A stretch of 64,000 nucleotides of DNA from Arthrobacter oryzae (GTDB taxonomy: Bacteria; Actinomycetota; Actinomycetes; Actinomycetales; Micrococcaceae): positions 62,001 to 126,000 of the forward strand of contig NZ_RBIR01000001.1 in NCBI RefSeq assembly GCF_003634095.1, written 5' to 3'. The position numbers were made by a program, and so were the translations under genes. The stretch's first letter is position 1. Every line of letters starts with the position of its first letter. A model generated the notes under the pieces. It was not told where the DNA came from and made no database searches. It was given only the letters and a program-made list of their open reading frames with translations. Shown here in pieces: positions 28,089-37,570 of the stretch.

Positions 28089-28226
28089 TTTGCTCACGGA
28101 CAACTTCGTATCAGGCGTAACAGTCGCGGCTGCGTCCTGCAGGAGTTCCCTCCGTGTTCCCCAAACTCAATTCACTGCCGGCACCCCTTTCCGGGCCACC
28201 GGCAGTGTTCACAGCCAAGGACGCAA

Positions 28227-29225
28227 ATGTCACCACCAAGCCTTATCGACACCCATCCCAACCTGGCCGGCGCGGCGCCCGTTGCGCTGTCCTACGAGCT
28301 GTTCCCGCCGCGCTCCGCCGCCGCCGCCGAATCCCTCTGGACCACCATCGGTGAACTGGAAGCCACGGACCCGGACTACGTGTCCGTGACCTACGGCGCC
28401 AGCGGCTCCAACCGCAGCACCGCCGTCGAGCTCATCAACCGGCTCGTGCAGGAAACGACGCTGCGGCCCCTGGCCCACCTGACGTGCGTCGGGAACTCCC
28501 CGCAGGAACTGGCGGACATCATCGGCGAACTGCTCGACGTCGGTGTCCGCGGCATCCTTGCCCTGCGCGGCGACCGGCCCAAGGACGGCGCAACCCCGCC
28601 GCCCGGATCGTTGCGGTACGCCCAGGACCTGATTGAACTCATCCGCCGCGTGGAACAGCGCCGATCGGCGCTCCTGTGCGCCGGCAAGGTTGCCGTGGGC
28701 GTCGCCGCCTACCCGACCCGGCACCCGGAATCTCCCAGTGAGGCGCACGACGTCGAGGTCCTGCTGGCCAAGCAGCGTTCCGGCGCAGACTTCGCCATCA
28801 CCCAGGTCTTCTTCCACACGGAGCAGTACGCCGACCTCCTGGCCCGGTCACGCCGTGCCGGAGTGACAATCCCGATCATTCCCGGCGTCATGCCGCTGAC
28901 CAGCCTGCGCCGGCTCGCCCGCCTCGGCGAACTGACCGGCGTCGAACCGGCACCGGAACTTATCGACCGCCTCGCGGCAGCCGATACCGACGCCGAACGG
29001 ATCAGGGTGGGCGTCGGGGCGACAGTCGACCTCGCCAATGCCGCCTTGGATGCCGGCGCCCCCGGCATCCACCTCTACACGTTCAATGAGCACGCCGCCG
29101 CCCTGGATGTGCTGGACAAACTCGCTCTACCCCGCCCGCGCAGCGGCAAGAACATCGGCAACCGGCACGGCGCCGGACGCGCCAGCGGGCTCCGCCGCGC
29201 CGCCAGCGGCCAGCTCGCCAGCTGA
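28227..29225 (+). CDS. metF: 5,10-methylenetetrahydrofolate reductase
   Basis: FAD-dependent reduction of methylene-THF to 5-methyl-THF, the methyl donor for methionine synthase. A 332-residue TIM-barrel protein with YELFPPRS at the start, DYVSVTYGASGS, AHLTCVG, ILALRGDRP, GADFAITQVFF and IPGVMPL, all typical MetF blocks. The ~25-residue C-terminal tail is basic and Ser/Gly-rich. ATG 28227 is chosen for AAGGA 6 bases upstream. In-frame sequence further upstream does not resemble MetF. metE follows after 44 bases, so product and consumer of methyl-THF are made together. Confidence 0.95.
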   Translation: MSPPSLIDTHPNLAGAAPVALSYELFPPRSAAAAESLWTTIGELEATDPDYVSVTYGASGSNRSTAVELINRLVQETTLRPLAHLTCVGNSPQELADIIGELLDVGVRGILALRGDRPKDGATPPPGSLRYAQDLIELIRRVEQRRSALLCAGKVAVGVAAYPTRHPESPSEAHDVEVLLAKQRSGADFAITQVFFHTEQYADLLARSRRAGVTIPIIPGVMPLTSLRRLARLGELTGVEPAPELIDRLAAADTDAERIRVGVGATVDLANAALDAGAPGIHLYTFNEHAAALDVLDKLALPRPRSGKNIGNRHGAGRASGLRRAASGQLAS

Positions 29226-29269
29226 TTGCCCCCTCGTCATCTGTCAACGACAAACTCCAAGGACCTCCC

Positions 29270-31603
29270 ATGACTGAACAGCTCACCACCCCCTTCCCGT
29301 CCGCCTCGATCCTGGGCTACCCGCGCATCGGCCGCCGCCGCGAGCTCAAGAAGGCCATCGAGGCCTACTGGGCCGGCAAGATCGACGCCGCGGCCCTCGA
29401 CGCCGCCGCCAAAGAAATCCAGCTCGGCACCGCCAAGCGTCTCCAAGGCCTCGGCCTGACCGAGGCCGCGGCCGTGCCCGGCACCTTCTCCTACTACGAC
29501 CAGGTCCTCGACGCCGCCGCCCACCTCGGTGCCGTGCCGGCCCGCTTCGGGAACCTGCTCAACGCCGACGGTCAGCTCGACATCGACGGCTACTTCACCC
29601 TGGCCCGCGGCAACAAGGACCAGCAGCCGCTGGAAATGACCAAGTGGTTCGACACCAACTACCACTACCTCGTACCGGAAATCGGCCCGGAGACCGCCTT
29701 CTCACTGACCTCCAACCGGATCGTGGAGGAATTCGAGCACGCCCTGGCCAACGGTGTTGAGACCCGTCCCTACATCGTCGGCCCGGTCACGTTCCTGCTG
29801 CTGAGCAAGCCCTCCGACGACGCCCCGGCCGGCTTCAGCCCCCTGTCCCGCCTCGAGGACATCCTCCCCGTCTACACCGCGCTGCTCGGGAAGCTTGCCG
29901 CCGCCGGCGCCAGCTGGGTCCAGCTCGACGAGCCCGCCCTCGTGGTGGACCAGGACACCCCGGCCGAGGAAATCCAGGCGGCCGTCGCCCGCTCCTACGA
30001 GGTCCTCGCCGCCGCGGCCCAGCGCCCGCAGCTCTTCGTCTCCACCCCGTACGGCGCCCTCAATGGCCAGCTCGGAACCCTCGCCGCCACCGGCATCGAC
30101 GCCCTGCACCTGGACGTCTTCAAGGGCGAGGTCCCGTCCGCGGCGGCCCTGGCCGCGCTGGGCAACAAGACCCTCGTCGCCGGCGTCGTGGACGGGCACA
30201 ACATCTGGCGCAACGACCTCGCGGCCTCCGCGAAGAAGATCGCCGAACTGCAGAAGGCCGTGGCCAAGCTCGCCATCAGCACCTCCACGTCCACCCAGCA
30301 CGTCCCGCACGACGTCGACGAGGAAGTCCAGCTCTCCGAGCAGCTGCGCAGCTGGCTGGCCTTCGCCGACCAGAAGGCCGTTGAGGTTGTCACCCTGGCA
30401 GGACTGCTGACCGACCCGGCGGCCGTCCAGCCGGCCATCGACGAGGCCACCCGCATCATCGCCTCCCGCGCCGAGGCCGAAGGCGTCCGCCGCGGCGACG
30501 TCCGGGCGCGCACCGCCGCCCTGACCGACGCCGACTTCAACCGCTCCGCCTACGCGGTCCGCGAAGCCGCCCAGGAAAAGGCGCTGCACCTGCCGCCGCT
30601 GCCCACCACCACCATTGGCTCCTTCCCGCAGACCGGCGAAATCCGCACCGCCCGGGCCCGCGCCAACCGTGGCGACCTCACCACGGAGCAGTACGAGCAG
30701 CTCATGAAGGATGAGATCAAACGCGTCGTGGACCTGCAGGAAGAGCTTGGCTTCGATGTCCTGGTCCACGGCGAGCCCGAGCGCAACGACATGGTCCAGT
30801 ACTTCGCCGAGAACCTCGAAGGCTTCGACGTCACCGTGCACGGCTGGGTCCAGTCCTACGGCTCGCGCTGCACCCGCCCCTCCATCCTGTGGGGCGACGT
30901 CACCCGCAGCGCACCGATCACGGTGGAATGGGCCAAGTACGCGCAGTCCCTGACCAATAAGCCGATGAAGGGCATGCTCACCGGCCCGGTCACCATCCTG
31001 GCCTGGTCCTTCGTCCGCGACGACCAGCCGCTCGGCGAGACCGCCAACCAGGTGGCCCTGGCCCTCCGCGACGAAATCGCCGACCTCGAAGCCGCCGGCA
31101 TCAAGGTCATTCAGGTGGACGAGCCCGCCCTGCGCGAGCTCCTGCCGCTGCGCAAGGCCGACCAGGCCGCGTACCTGGACTGGTCCGTGAAGTCCTTCCG
31201 CCTGGCCACGGCCGGCGCCGCGGACGCCACCCAGGTCCACACGCACCTGTGCTACTCCGAGTTCGGCGCCATCATCGACGCGATCGACGGCCTCGACGCC
31301 GACGTCACCTCGATCGAGGCGGCCCGGTCCCGCATGGAGGTTGTGCACGACCTCGAATCCCACGGCTTCGGCCGCGGCGTCGGCCCCGGGGTCTACGACA
31401 TCCACTCGCCGCGTGTCCCGGGCGAACAGGAAGTCACCGAGCTGCTCAGCACCGCGGTCAAGCACGTCCCGTCCCGCCAGCTCTGGGTCAACCCGGACTG
31501 CGGCCTGAAGACCCGCGGCTACGCCGAGACCGAGGAGTCCCTGCGCAACCTGGTCACGGCCACCCGGACGGTGCGCGCAGAACTGCTCGAAGCCGCGAAG
31601 TAG
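29270..31603 (+). CDS. metE: cobalamin-independent methionine synthase
   Basis: Transfers a methyl group from 5-methyl-THF-polyglutamate to homocysteine. 777 residues, normal length, two (beta/alpha)8 barrels. The N-terminal GYPRIGRRRELKKAIEAYW and the C-terminal barrel GSFPQTGEIR, HGEPERNDMVQYF, then Zn ligands in THLCYSEF and NPDCGLKTR are intact. CAAGGACC is just before the ATG. It is transcribed with metF and ends at a strong terminator. Confidence 0.97.
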   Translation: MTEQLTTPFPSASILGYPRIGRRRELKKAIEAYWAGKIDAAALDAAAKEIQLGTAKRLQGLGLTEAAAVPGTFSYYDQVLDAAAHLGAVPARFGNLLNADGQLDIDGYFTLARGNKDQQPLEMTKWFDTNYHYLVPEIGPETAFSLTSNRIVEEFEHALANGVETRPYIVGPVTFLLLSKPSDDAPAGFSPLSRLEDILPVYTALLGKLAAAGASWVQLDEPALVVDQDTPAEEIQAAVARSYEVLAAAAQRPQLFVSTPYGALNGQLGTLAATGIDALHLDVFKGEVPSAAALAALGNKTLVAGVVDGHNIWRNDLAASAKKIAELQKAVAKLAISTSTSTQHVPHDVDEEVQLSEQLRSWLAFADQKAVEVVTLAGLLTDPAAVQPAIDEATRIIASRAEAEGVRRGDVRARTAALTDADFNRSAYAVREAAQEKALHLPPLPTTTIGSFPQTGEIRTARARANRGDLTTEQYEQLMKDEIKRVVDLQEELGFDVLVHGEPERNDMVQYFAENLEGFDVTVHGWVQSYGSRCTRPSILWGDVTRSAPITVEWAKYAQSLTNKPMKGMLTGPVTILAWSFVRDDQPLGETANQVALALRDEIADLEAAGIKVIQVDEPALRELLPLRKADQAAYLDWSVKSFRLATAGAADATQVHTHLCYSEFGAIIDAIDGLDADVTSIEAARSRMEVVHDLESHGFGRGVGPGVYDIHSPRVPGEQEVTELLSTAVKHVPSRQLWVNPDCGLKTRGYAETEESLRNLVTATRTVRAELLEAAK

Positions 31604-31631
31604 ACAGCCGCCCGAAGCAGGGCCTGAGTAA

Positions 31632-31682
31632 ACGACGCCGGCCGGTCACCTCACGGTGGCCGGCCGGCGTCGTACGTTTTTA
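31632..31682 (+). terminator. terminator after metE
   Basis: A 19-bp stem (31632-31650 with 31655-31673, one G-T pair), TCAC loop, then ACGTTTTT. Confidence 0.9.
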
Positions 31683-31764
31683 GTCATCGATTGCTGGGCA
31701 GACGCCCTTCCGGGCCCTCAAAAGGGCACGTGTGGAGCAGCCGATGCAGGGTGCGCCGGGCGAG

Positions 31765-32271
31765 TCAGGATTCCCAGAGGATTTCGTCGTCCACGACGCC
31801 GTCCTCATCGGCGGAGGCGACGAGGACCTCGTCGGTGAAGTGCTGGCCCAGCGTGAAGTCGAGGACGAAGTAGCGTTCCGGCTGGCCGGGGTAGATGCCC
31901 ACGTGGCCCAGTTTGAGTGCCTTGAGGAAGACGTCGTCGGTGAGCTGGCTCTTGTCCTCGACGCCGAAGACCGTCCTGAGGTGCTCGTCCTTGATGGCGT
32001 TGCAATGGAAGTGGCGGTACTCCTGCGGGCTGGTGCCTTCCTGCGCCAGTTCCTCGGCGATCATCTCGCGGACCTGGTCCACGAGTTCGGGCAGGAAGCG
32101 CAAACGGTAGTCAACCTTATGCATGGCCGCTTCGTCGAAATGGTCATGCGCGTCGACATTCAGGTCAAGCTCCACGGTCTGGCCCGCCAGTTCATGCTTG
32201 GCGGTGAGATTGTGATCCCTTCCGTGGTTGAGCTCGACCTCGCCGAAGTGCTTGCTCGCTACCTTGTTCAT
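31765..32271 (-). CDS. DUF2004-like protein
   Basis: Soluble acidic protein of 168 residues with no signal peptide or membrane helix. Sequence such as VELDLNVDAHDHFDEAAM and LGHVGIYPGQPERYFVLDFTL suggests the DUF2004 family seen in Arthrobacter and relatives. The assignment rests on memory of this pattern. Its function is unknown. ATG at 32271 with GAAGAT as a weak SD. It is divergent from the aldehyde dehydrogenase gene 98 bases away and convergent with metE. Confidence 0.6.
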   Translation of the reverse strand: MNKVASKHFGEVELNHGRDHNLTAKHELAGQTVELDLNVDAHDHFDEAAMHKVDYRLRFLPELVDQVREMIAEELAQEGTSPQEYRHFHCNAIKDEHLRTVFGVEDKSQLTDDVFLKALKLGHVGIYPGQPERYFVLDFTLGQHFTDEVLVASADEDGVVDDEILWES

Positions 32272-32357
32272 ATCTTCAACATAGTCCTGAAAACCGGTCC
32301 ATTCCAGCGTTGTCAGGTTTTATCCGGCGCCGCAACGGCGGAGCCGCTGAAGGACTG

Positions 32358-32369
32358 TACATTGATCGA
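32358..32369 (+). promoter_or_regulatory. -10 element and leaderless start of the aldehyde dehydrogenase gene
   Basis: TACATT (32358-32363) is followed by 6 bases and the ATG. There is no Shine-Dalgarno sequence. Confidence 0.5.
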
Positions 32370-33767
32370 ATGCAGACCGTAGCCTCTCCCGTCGCCCGCG
32401 CCCGCGCCCTGTTCGACGCCGGCACCACCCGCCCCGTGACCTGGCGGCTTGAGCAATTACGCAACCTCCGGCGCATGCTGGCCGAACGGCACGGCGAGTT
32501 CGCGGCGGCCCTCGCAACGGATTTGGGCAAGCACAACACCGAGGCGCAGCTGACAGAGATCGGCTTCGTTGCCGCCGAAACGGCGCATCTGGAGCGCCAC
32601 CTGGAAGGCTGGCTGCGGCCCCGCCGTGTGCCCGTCCCGCTCCCGGTGCAGCCGGCCCGCGCGTGGACCGAACTCACCCCGCTGGGCGTCGTGCTCGTGA
32701 TCGGGCCGTGGAACTATCCGCTGCAACTGCTCCTCGCCCCGCTGGCAGGGGCCCTGGCCGCAGGCAACGCCGCCGTGCTCAAGCCAAGCGAACACGCCCC
32801 GGCCACCTCCGCCGCCCTGGCCCGGTGGATTCCCGAATACCTGGCCGGGGCCGCCGAGGTGGTGGAGGGCGGCATCCCGGAGACAGCGGCGCTCCTGGCC
32901 GAACGCTTCGACCACATCTTCTTCACCGGGGGAGAAACCGCGGCCAAGGTGGTGATGCGGGCCGCTGCCGAGCACCTGACCCCCGTGACCCTGGAGCTCG
33001 GCGGCAAGTCCCCGGCCTATGTCGATGCCTCCACGGACCTGGCCGCGGCAGCCAAACGCATCGCCTGGGGCCGTTTCATGAATGCCGGGCAGACCTGCGT
33101 CGCCCCGGACTACGTCCTGGTCCGGGAGGAGGTCCAGGCGCCGCTGCAGGCCCAGCTGGTCAAGGCCATCACGGCGCTCTTCGGCACGGACCCGGCCACG
33201 AGCCCGTCCTACGGCCGGATTGTCAACGACCGCCACTTCGCCCGGCTCTCGGCCCTGGCCGACGCCAGCACCGTGGTGCACGGCGGACAGCGCGACGCCG
33301 GCGGCCGGTACTTCGCGCCCACCCTGCTTCGGCCGGCACCCGGGGACGCCGTCATGGCCGAGGAAATCTTCGGACCATTGCTGCCCCTGGTGGCCGTGCC
33401 GGGGCTTGACGAGGCAATCGGGCAGGTGAACGGGAGGCCCAAACCGCTGGCGCTCTACGTATTTAGCAAGGACCCGGCCACCCGCCGGGCCTTCGCCGAG
33501 CGGACCTCGTCCGGGGCCTTGTGCTTCGATGTTCCGGCGGCCCACCTGTCCGTCCCCGGGCTGCCGTTCGGCGGGGTCGGCGGCAGCGGCATGGGCGCCT
33601 ACCACGGGGAACATTCGGTGCGGACGTTCTCGCATGAGCGTTCCACACTGGACAAGCCGCTGTGGCCGGACACCCTGGAACTGATCTATCCGCCGTACAC
33701 CCGGACCAAGCAGCGGGTCATCGACGCTGTGGTCGCGCCCGTGAGACAAGGGAACCGGAAGCGCTGA
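32370..33767 (+). CDS. aldehyde dehydrogenase, ALDH3-like
   Basis: NAD(P)-dependent oxidation of an aldehyde to a carboxylate, 465 residues. The cofactor and catalytic motifs are complete: IGPWNYPLQL, FFTGGETAAKVV, general base in LELGGKSPAYVD, nucleophile in NAGQTCVAPDYV, EEIFGPLLP, and LPFGGVGGSGMGAYHG. The short C-terminus and overall pattern fit class 3 ALDH (medium- or long-chain and aromatic aldehydes). The exact substrate is unknown. An upstream in-frame start would overlap the promoter region, so ATG 32370 is preferred. Single gene, between DUF2004 and a small hypothetical protein. Confidence 0.92.
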   Translation: MQTVASPVARARALFDAGTTRPVTWRLEQLRNLRRMLAERHGEFAAALATDLGKHNTEAQLTEIGFVAAETAHLERHLEGWLRPRRVPVPLPVQPARAWTELTPLGVVLVIGPWNYPLQLLLAPLAGALAAGNAAVLKPSEHAPATSAALARWIPEYLAGAAEVVEGGIPETAALLAERFDHIFFTGGETAAKVVMRAAAEHLTPVTLELGGKSPAYVDASTDLAAAAKRIAWGRFMNAGQTCVAPDYVLVREEVQAPLQAQLVKAITALFGTDPATSPSYGRIVNDRHFARLSALADASTVVHGGQRDAGGRYFAPTLLRPAPGDAVMAEEIFGPLLPLVAVPGLDEAIGQVNGRPKPLALYVFSKDPATRRAFAERTSSGALCFDVPAAHLSVPGLPFGGVGGSGMGAYHGEHSVRTFSHERSTLDKPLWPDTLELIYPPYTRTKQRVIDAVVAPVRQGNRKR

Positions 33768-33782
33768 GTGCCTGCCGCGCGG

Positions 33783-34004
33783 CTACCCCGCTTGCTCGCC
33801 CTCCCAGTCGACATTGACCCACCGCTGCCCTTCATCGTCCCAGGACTCGGTGTGCCCCAGCAGGGCAATATCGTCAAAGCTGACGTCGATGCCGTGCCCG
33901 CGGAGGGTCTCGCGAAGCTCCTCGGTGGCGGCGCGGACGGCCGCGGCGACTTCCTGGGGGTTGTCGGAGGCGACGGGGCGGGAGGCTGAATAGGTTCGGC
34001 TCAT
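33783..34004 (-). CDS. small hypothetical protein
   Basis: 73 residues, acidic, amphipathic helices (QEVAAAVRAATEELRETLRGHG) followed by a Trp/Asp-rich end (ESWDDEGQRWVNVDWEGE). AAGGAT lies 6 bases before the ATG at 34004. It is downstream of lysR on the same strand, 99 bases away, and convergent with the aldehyde dehydrogenase gene. No family is recognised. Confidence 0.65.
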   Translation of the reverse strand: MSRTYSASRPVASDNPQEVAAAVRAATEELRETLRGHGIDVSFDDIALLGHTESWDDEGQRWVNVDWEGEQAG

Positions 34005-34103
34005 GGGCCCATCCTTATCGATCTGTCTCCGCATGGGAACCCCGGCGCGCCTGGTCCCTGCGCACAGTCCGCGCGCCCGGCCCCAAGTCCGCGCGCCTGG
34101 GCC

Positions 34104-35024
34104 TCAGCCGTTGCCTGTGGTTCCGAGCCGGTGCATCGTTTCGGCCAGCAGTTCCACGAACAGCTGGACCTGCGCGGTCCGCTTCTCATTGATGAGCAGG
34201 GCGAAGATATTCCGGGCCAGCCGGATTTCCGGAACATCCAGGACCACCACGCCGGCCGGACGGTGCCGCAGGGCAAGCTCCGGGACCAGGGCGGCGCCGA
34301 GTCCGGCGGCCGCCATTTCCAGGCTGGCGTGGAAGTCGTCGCTGTAGGCCACCACGCGCGGGTGCAGATTGCAGCTGGCGAAGAGGCGCTCGATCACCGT
34401 GGCGTCGGACGTGCCCGGGTGGTGCATGATCCAGGGCATGTCCGAGAGGTGGGTCGCCGCCACCTTGGAATCCGTGCCGATGCCCCAGGCCGCCGGGAGC
34501 ACCACCCTGAAGTCGTCGTCGCCGATCCATTGCCGCTCCACGGTGTGCGGCCAGGCCAGGCCGGACTGTCCCACCTGGTACACCAGGGCGACGTCGAGTT
34601 CGCCGCCGGCCCGCAGGCCCTGGATGGTCTGGGCCGGCTCCGCGACCGAGACCCGCAGGTCGATGCCGAGCTTCTTCCAATCCGGGTTGCGCAGGATCGG
34701 CGGCAGCACATACGTGGCCAGGCTCGGGAAGATGCCGAGCCGCAGCTCCTGGCTTGTACTTTCCTGGGCCCGTGAGGCTGCGGCCATGAGCGCCTCGATG
34801 TCGGTGAGCACCTTGGCCGCGTGCCGGGTCATGACGACGGCGGCTTCCGTCGGCTGGATGCTGCGGGCCGCCCGCTGGAACAAGGTGACGCCGGTGTCAC
34901 GTTCCAGTGAAGACATTTGCTGGGAGACGGCCGAGGCCGTGTAGCCGAGCCGCGCCGCGGCAGCCGCAAACGATCCAAGCCGGATCACTTCCACAAGGGT
35001 CCGCAGATGCACGGGGTTGATCAA
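34104..35024 (-). CDS. LysR family transcriptional regulator
   Basis: About 306 residues. An N-terminal LysR helix-turn-helix (LRTLVEVIRLGSFAAAAARLGYTASAVSQQMSSLE) is followed by a periplasmic-binding-fold effector domain. The preferred start is TTG 35024, preceded by GAAGGG with 6-base spacing. GTG 35054 would add 10 residues. A minus-strand TACAAT (35081-35086) is a possible -10 box. The gene is divergent from the four-gene lipid-modification operon and is a reasonable candidate regulator of it, though this is position-based inference. The effector is unknown. Confidence 0.9.
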   Translation of the reverse strand: MINPVHLRTLVEVIRLGSFAAAAARLGYTASAVSQQMSSLERDTGVTLFQRAARSIQPTEAAVVMTRHAAKVLTDIEALMAAASRAQESTSQELRLGIFPSLATYVLPPILRNPDWKKLGIDLRVSVAEPAQTIQGLRAGGELDVALVYQVGQSGLAWPHTVERQWIGDDDFRVVLPAAWGIGTDSKVAATHLSDMPWIMHHPGTSDATVIERLFASCNLHPRVVAYSDDFHASLEMAAAGLGAALVPELALRHRPAGVVVLDVPEIRLARNIFALLINEKRTAQVQLFVELLAETMHRLGTTGNG

Positions 35025-35267
35025 GGGCTGCCCTTCGCCAGGTAGCCGGTCCACGGGGGCGGGACCGGAAATCCCGCTTCATTGTATCCGCCGCCCCGGC
35101 GGCCCGCCCGGACGCCCGCAGAGCGGGCCCGCAGAGAGTGCCCGGCGCGGCACGGCCCTGGTCAGGCGCTTATGCAGGAGAATCCGAGTTGCCGGCCCGG
35201 ACGGGCGGGTGGACGGACGTACAGGGGGCCCATCAGACCCAGTCCGGCTCCCCGACTTAACGGAGCC

Positions 35268-35298
35268 AAAAAAAATGCCGGAATCCAACTCATCCGGC
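35268..35298 (-). terminator. minus-strand intrinsic terminator inside a divergent intergenic region
   Basis: Read on the minus strand: GCCGGA, 10-base loop, TCCGGC, A, then eight T. It lies upstream of lysR, where no minus-strand gene ends. On the other side of the T-run a second inverted repeat GGCTCC/GGAGCC occurs (35246-35251 with 35262-35267). Confidence 0.6.
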
Positions 35299-35372
35299 GG
35301 CCCGGCGGTGACGAATTGCCCATAAGACGTTTGGGCGGGACAAGTTTTGGACGAGACAACAGGAGCAGATCA

Positions 35373-36797
35373 GTGTCGCAAGCAGCAGGGATTCCGGCAG
35401 GCCGGCGGGTCGCCGTCATCGGCAGCGGAGTGGCGGGGCTGACCGCCGCCTATGTGCTGAACGGACAGGACCGGGTAACGCTCTTCGAGGCGGACTCCCG
35501 GCTCGGCGGCCATGCCCACACCCATGATGTGCCGCAGCCGAACGGGCCCACGCTGGGCGTGGACACCGGCTTCATCGTCCACAACGAACGGACCTATCCC
35601 ACGCTGCTGCGCCTGTTCGCCGAGCTGGGAGTCCAAACCCAGGACTCCGAGATGAGCATGTCCGTCCGCTGCGACGGCTGCGGCCTGGAATACGCCGGCG
35701 CACGGCCCAAGGGGATCGGCATCATTCCCCGGCCGTCCACGCTGCTGCGCGGCCGCTACCTGCGGATGCTGCTGGAAGTCACCAGGTTCCACCGCCGGGC
35801 CCGCGCGCTGCTGGCAGAATCCCCGGCGGGACACGGCGCAACCCCGGGCACGGCCGGTACCGGTCAGGAGCTCACGTTGGGGGAGTTCCTGGCCCGGGAG
35901 AGGTTCAGCAGCTACTTCATCTCGCACTTCATGACCCCCGTGGTCAGCGCCGTCTGGTCCTGCGATCCCACTACCGCGCTGGCCTACCCGGCCCGGTACC
36001 TGTTCACGTTCCTGGGCCACCACGGCCTGCTCGGCGTCAAGGGCTCGCCGCAGTGGCGGACCGTCACCGGCGGCTCGCGCAGCTACGTCGACAAGGTCGC
36101 CGCGACCCTGCCGGACATCCGGCTCTCCAGCCCTGTCACCGCGGTACACAGGCACGCCGACGGCGTCGACGTCACCTCGGCGCGGGGCACGGAGACCGTG
36201 AACGAAACCTTTGACGCCGTCGTGATCGCCACCCACCCGGCTCAGGCCCTGCGCATGCTTGCGGATGCCTCGGCGGCGGAGCGGGACGCCTTGGCCGGCA
36301 TGCCGTATTCGGTGAACCAGACGGTCTTCCACCGCGACCAAGCCGTGCTCCCGGCCAGCGCCAACGCCCAGGCCTCCTGGAACTACCGCCTGCCGTCCTG
36401 CGACGCCCGCCCGGACAAGGTCCTGGTCAGCTACGACATGACCCGGCTGCAGCGGCTGGAACCCGTGGACGGCGGCCGGTACATCGTGAGCCTGGGCGAA
36501 TCCGACCTGATCGATGCCGCGACGGTCCTGGACCGGATGGTCTACGAGCACCCGCAGTACACCCCGGAATCGCTGAAGGCCCAGGAGCGGATCCACGGCC
36601 TCGGCGACGAGCGCGTGGCCTTCGCCGGCGCCTACCACGGCTGGGGATTCCATGAGGACGGCGCGCTGTCCGGCCTCAAGGCCGCCGCCAGGCTGGGCCG
36701 TGACTGGGACCGGCTCCCGGCCGCCAGCGGCGCTGTAAATTTGCGTGCCGTCGCGGTCGACCCGGACCTGCAGCCGGCCTCGGTGGAGGGGCCATGA
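35373..36797 (+). CDS. FAD-dependent amine-oxidase-like protein (lipid-modification operon)
   Basis: Flavoprotein of 474 residues. The dinucleotide-binding VAVIGSGVAGLTAAYVL is at the N-terminus, then LFEADSRLGGHAHTHDV. It has a NAD(P)-binding/amine-oxidase fold with the C-terminal FAD motif VAFAGAYHGWGFHEDGALSGLKAA. Homologues encoded beside DUF1365 and Cfa-type methyltransferases act on membrane fatty acyl chains; in Rhodobacter such a set is linked to furan fatty acids. A desaturase/oxidase role on lipids is therefore inferred. GTG 35373 is chosen for ACAGGAG 7 bases upstream. The stop overlaps the next gene by 4 bases. Confidence 0.88.
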   Translation: MSQAAGIPAGRRVAVIGSGVAGLTAAYVLNGQDRVTLFEADSRLGGHAHTHDVPQPNGPTLGVDTGFIVHNERTYPTLLRLFAELGVQTQDSEMSMSVRCDGCGLEYAGARPKGIGIIPRPSTLLRGRYLRMLLEVTRFHRRARALLAESPAGHGATPGTAGTGQELTLGEFLARERFSSYFISHFMTPVVSAVWSCDPTTALAYPARYLFTFLGHHGLLGVKGSPQWRTVTGGSRSYVDKVAATLPDIRLSSPVTAVHRHADGVDVTSARGTETVNETFDAVVIATHPAQALRMLADASAAERDALAGMPYSVNQTVFHRDQAVLPASANAQASWNYRLPSCDARPDKVLVSYDMTRLQRLEPVDGGRYIVSLGESDLIDAATVLDRMVYEHPQYTPESLKAQERIHGLGDERVAFAGAYHGWGFHEDGALSGLKAAARLGRDWDRLPAASGAVNLRAVAVDPDLQPASVEGP

Positions 36798-37570
36798 GCG
36801 CCCGGTACGCTTTTCACCCGGCCGCCGTCGACGGCACCGCCACGGACCGGGCCGCTATCTACCGCACCACCATCTCGCACGTGCGGCGCTCGCCGCTAAA
36901 GAACGCCTTCACCTACCGCAGCTACAGCTGGTATGTCGACGTCGACCACCTCCCGCAGCTGCCGCGCCTGCTCCGGCCGCTGGCCGGCTTCCGGGTGGAG
37001 GACCATCTGGGCGACCCGGACGGCACCCTGCGCGGGAACGTGGAACGCTACCTCGGCACTCAAGGCATCCGGCTCGACGGCGGACGCATCACGATGCTCG
37101 CCAGTGCCCGGGTATTCGGCCACGTGTTCAACCCGCTGAGCGTGTTCTGGTGCCACGACGCCGTGGGGAACCTGCGCTGCGTCGTCGTCGAGGTTCACAA
37201 CACGTACGGCGAGCGTCACTGCTACCTTCTGGAAACGGACGGCGCCGGCCGCGCGAGCGTCCCGAAGGCGTTTTACGTCTCGCCGTTCAACGACGTCGAG
37301 GGCCAGTACCGCATGAAGCTCCCCGAACCCGGTGACCGTCTCGCCGTATCGGTGGTCCTGGAGCGGGAAGGCCACCAGCCCTTCATCGCCACCATGGACG
37401 GCGTCCGCCACGAAGCGACCTTGCGGAACATCCTGTCCGCGGCGCTCGCGGTACCCCTCGCCCCGCTGCGCGTCAGCACACAGATCCGCTGGCAGGGCAT
37501 CCGGCTGTGGGCACGCCGCCTGCCCATCATCAAGAAACCACACCACCCTTCACAGGAGGCAGTTCAGTGA
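36794..37570 (+). CDS. DUF1365 domain protein
   Basis: 258 residues of the DUF1365 family, almost always encoded between an amine-oxidase-like flavoprotein and a Cfa-type methyltransferase. Typical patterns are NAFTYRSYSWYVDVDHL, GHVFNPLSVFWCHD, VVEVHNTYGERHCYLL and FYVSPFNDVEGQYRMKL. The biochemical role is unknown; a part in lipid acyl-chain modification is likely from context. ATGA overlap with the preceding stop and GTGA overlap with the following start show translational coupling. GGTGGAGGGG is the SD. Confidence 0.9.
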   Translation: MSARYAFHPAAVDGTATDRAAIYRTTISHVRRSPLKNAFTYRSYSWYVDVDHLPQLPRLLRPLAGFRVEDHLGDPDGTLRGNVERYLGTQGIRLDGGRITMLASARVFGHVFNPLSVFWCHDAVGNLRCVVVEVHNTYGERHCYLLETDGAGRASVPKAFYVSPFNDVEGQYRMKLPEPGDRLAVSVVLEREGHQPFIATMDGVRHEATLRNILSAALAVPLAPLRVSTQIRWQGIRLWARRLPIIKKPHHPSQEAVQ

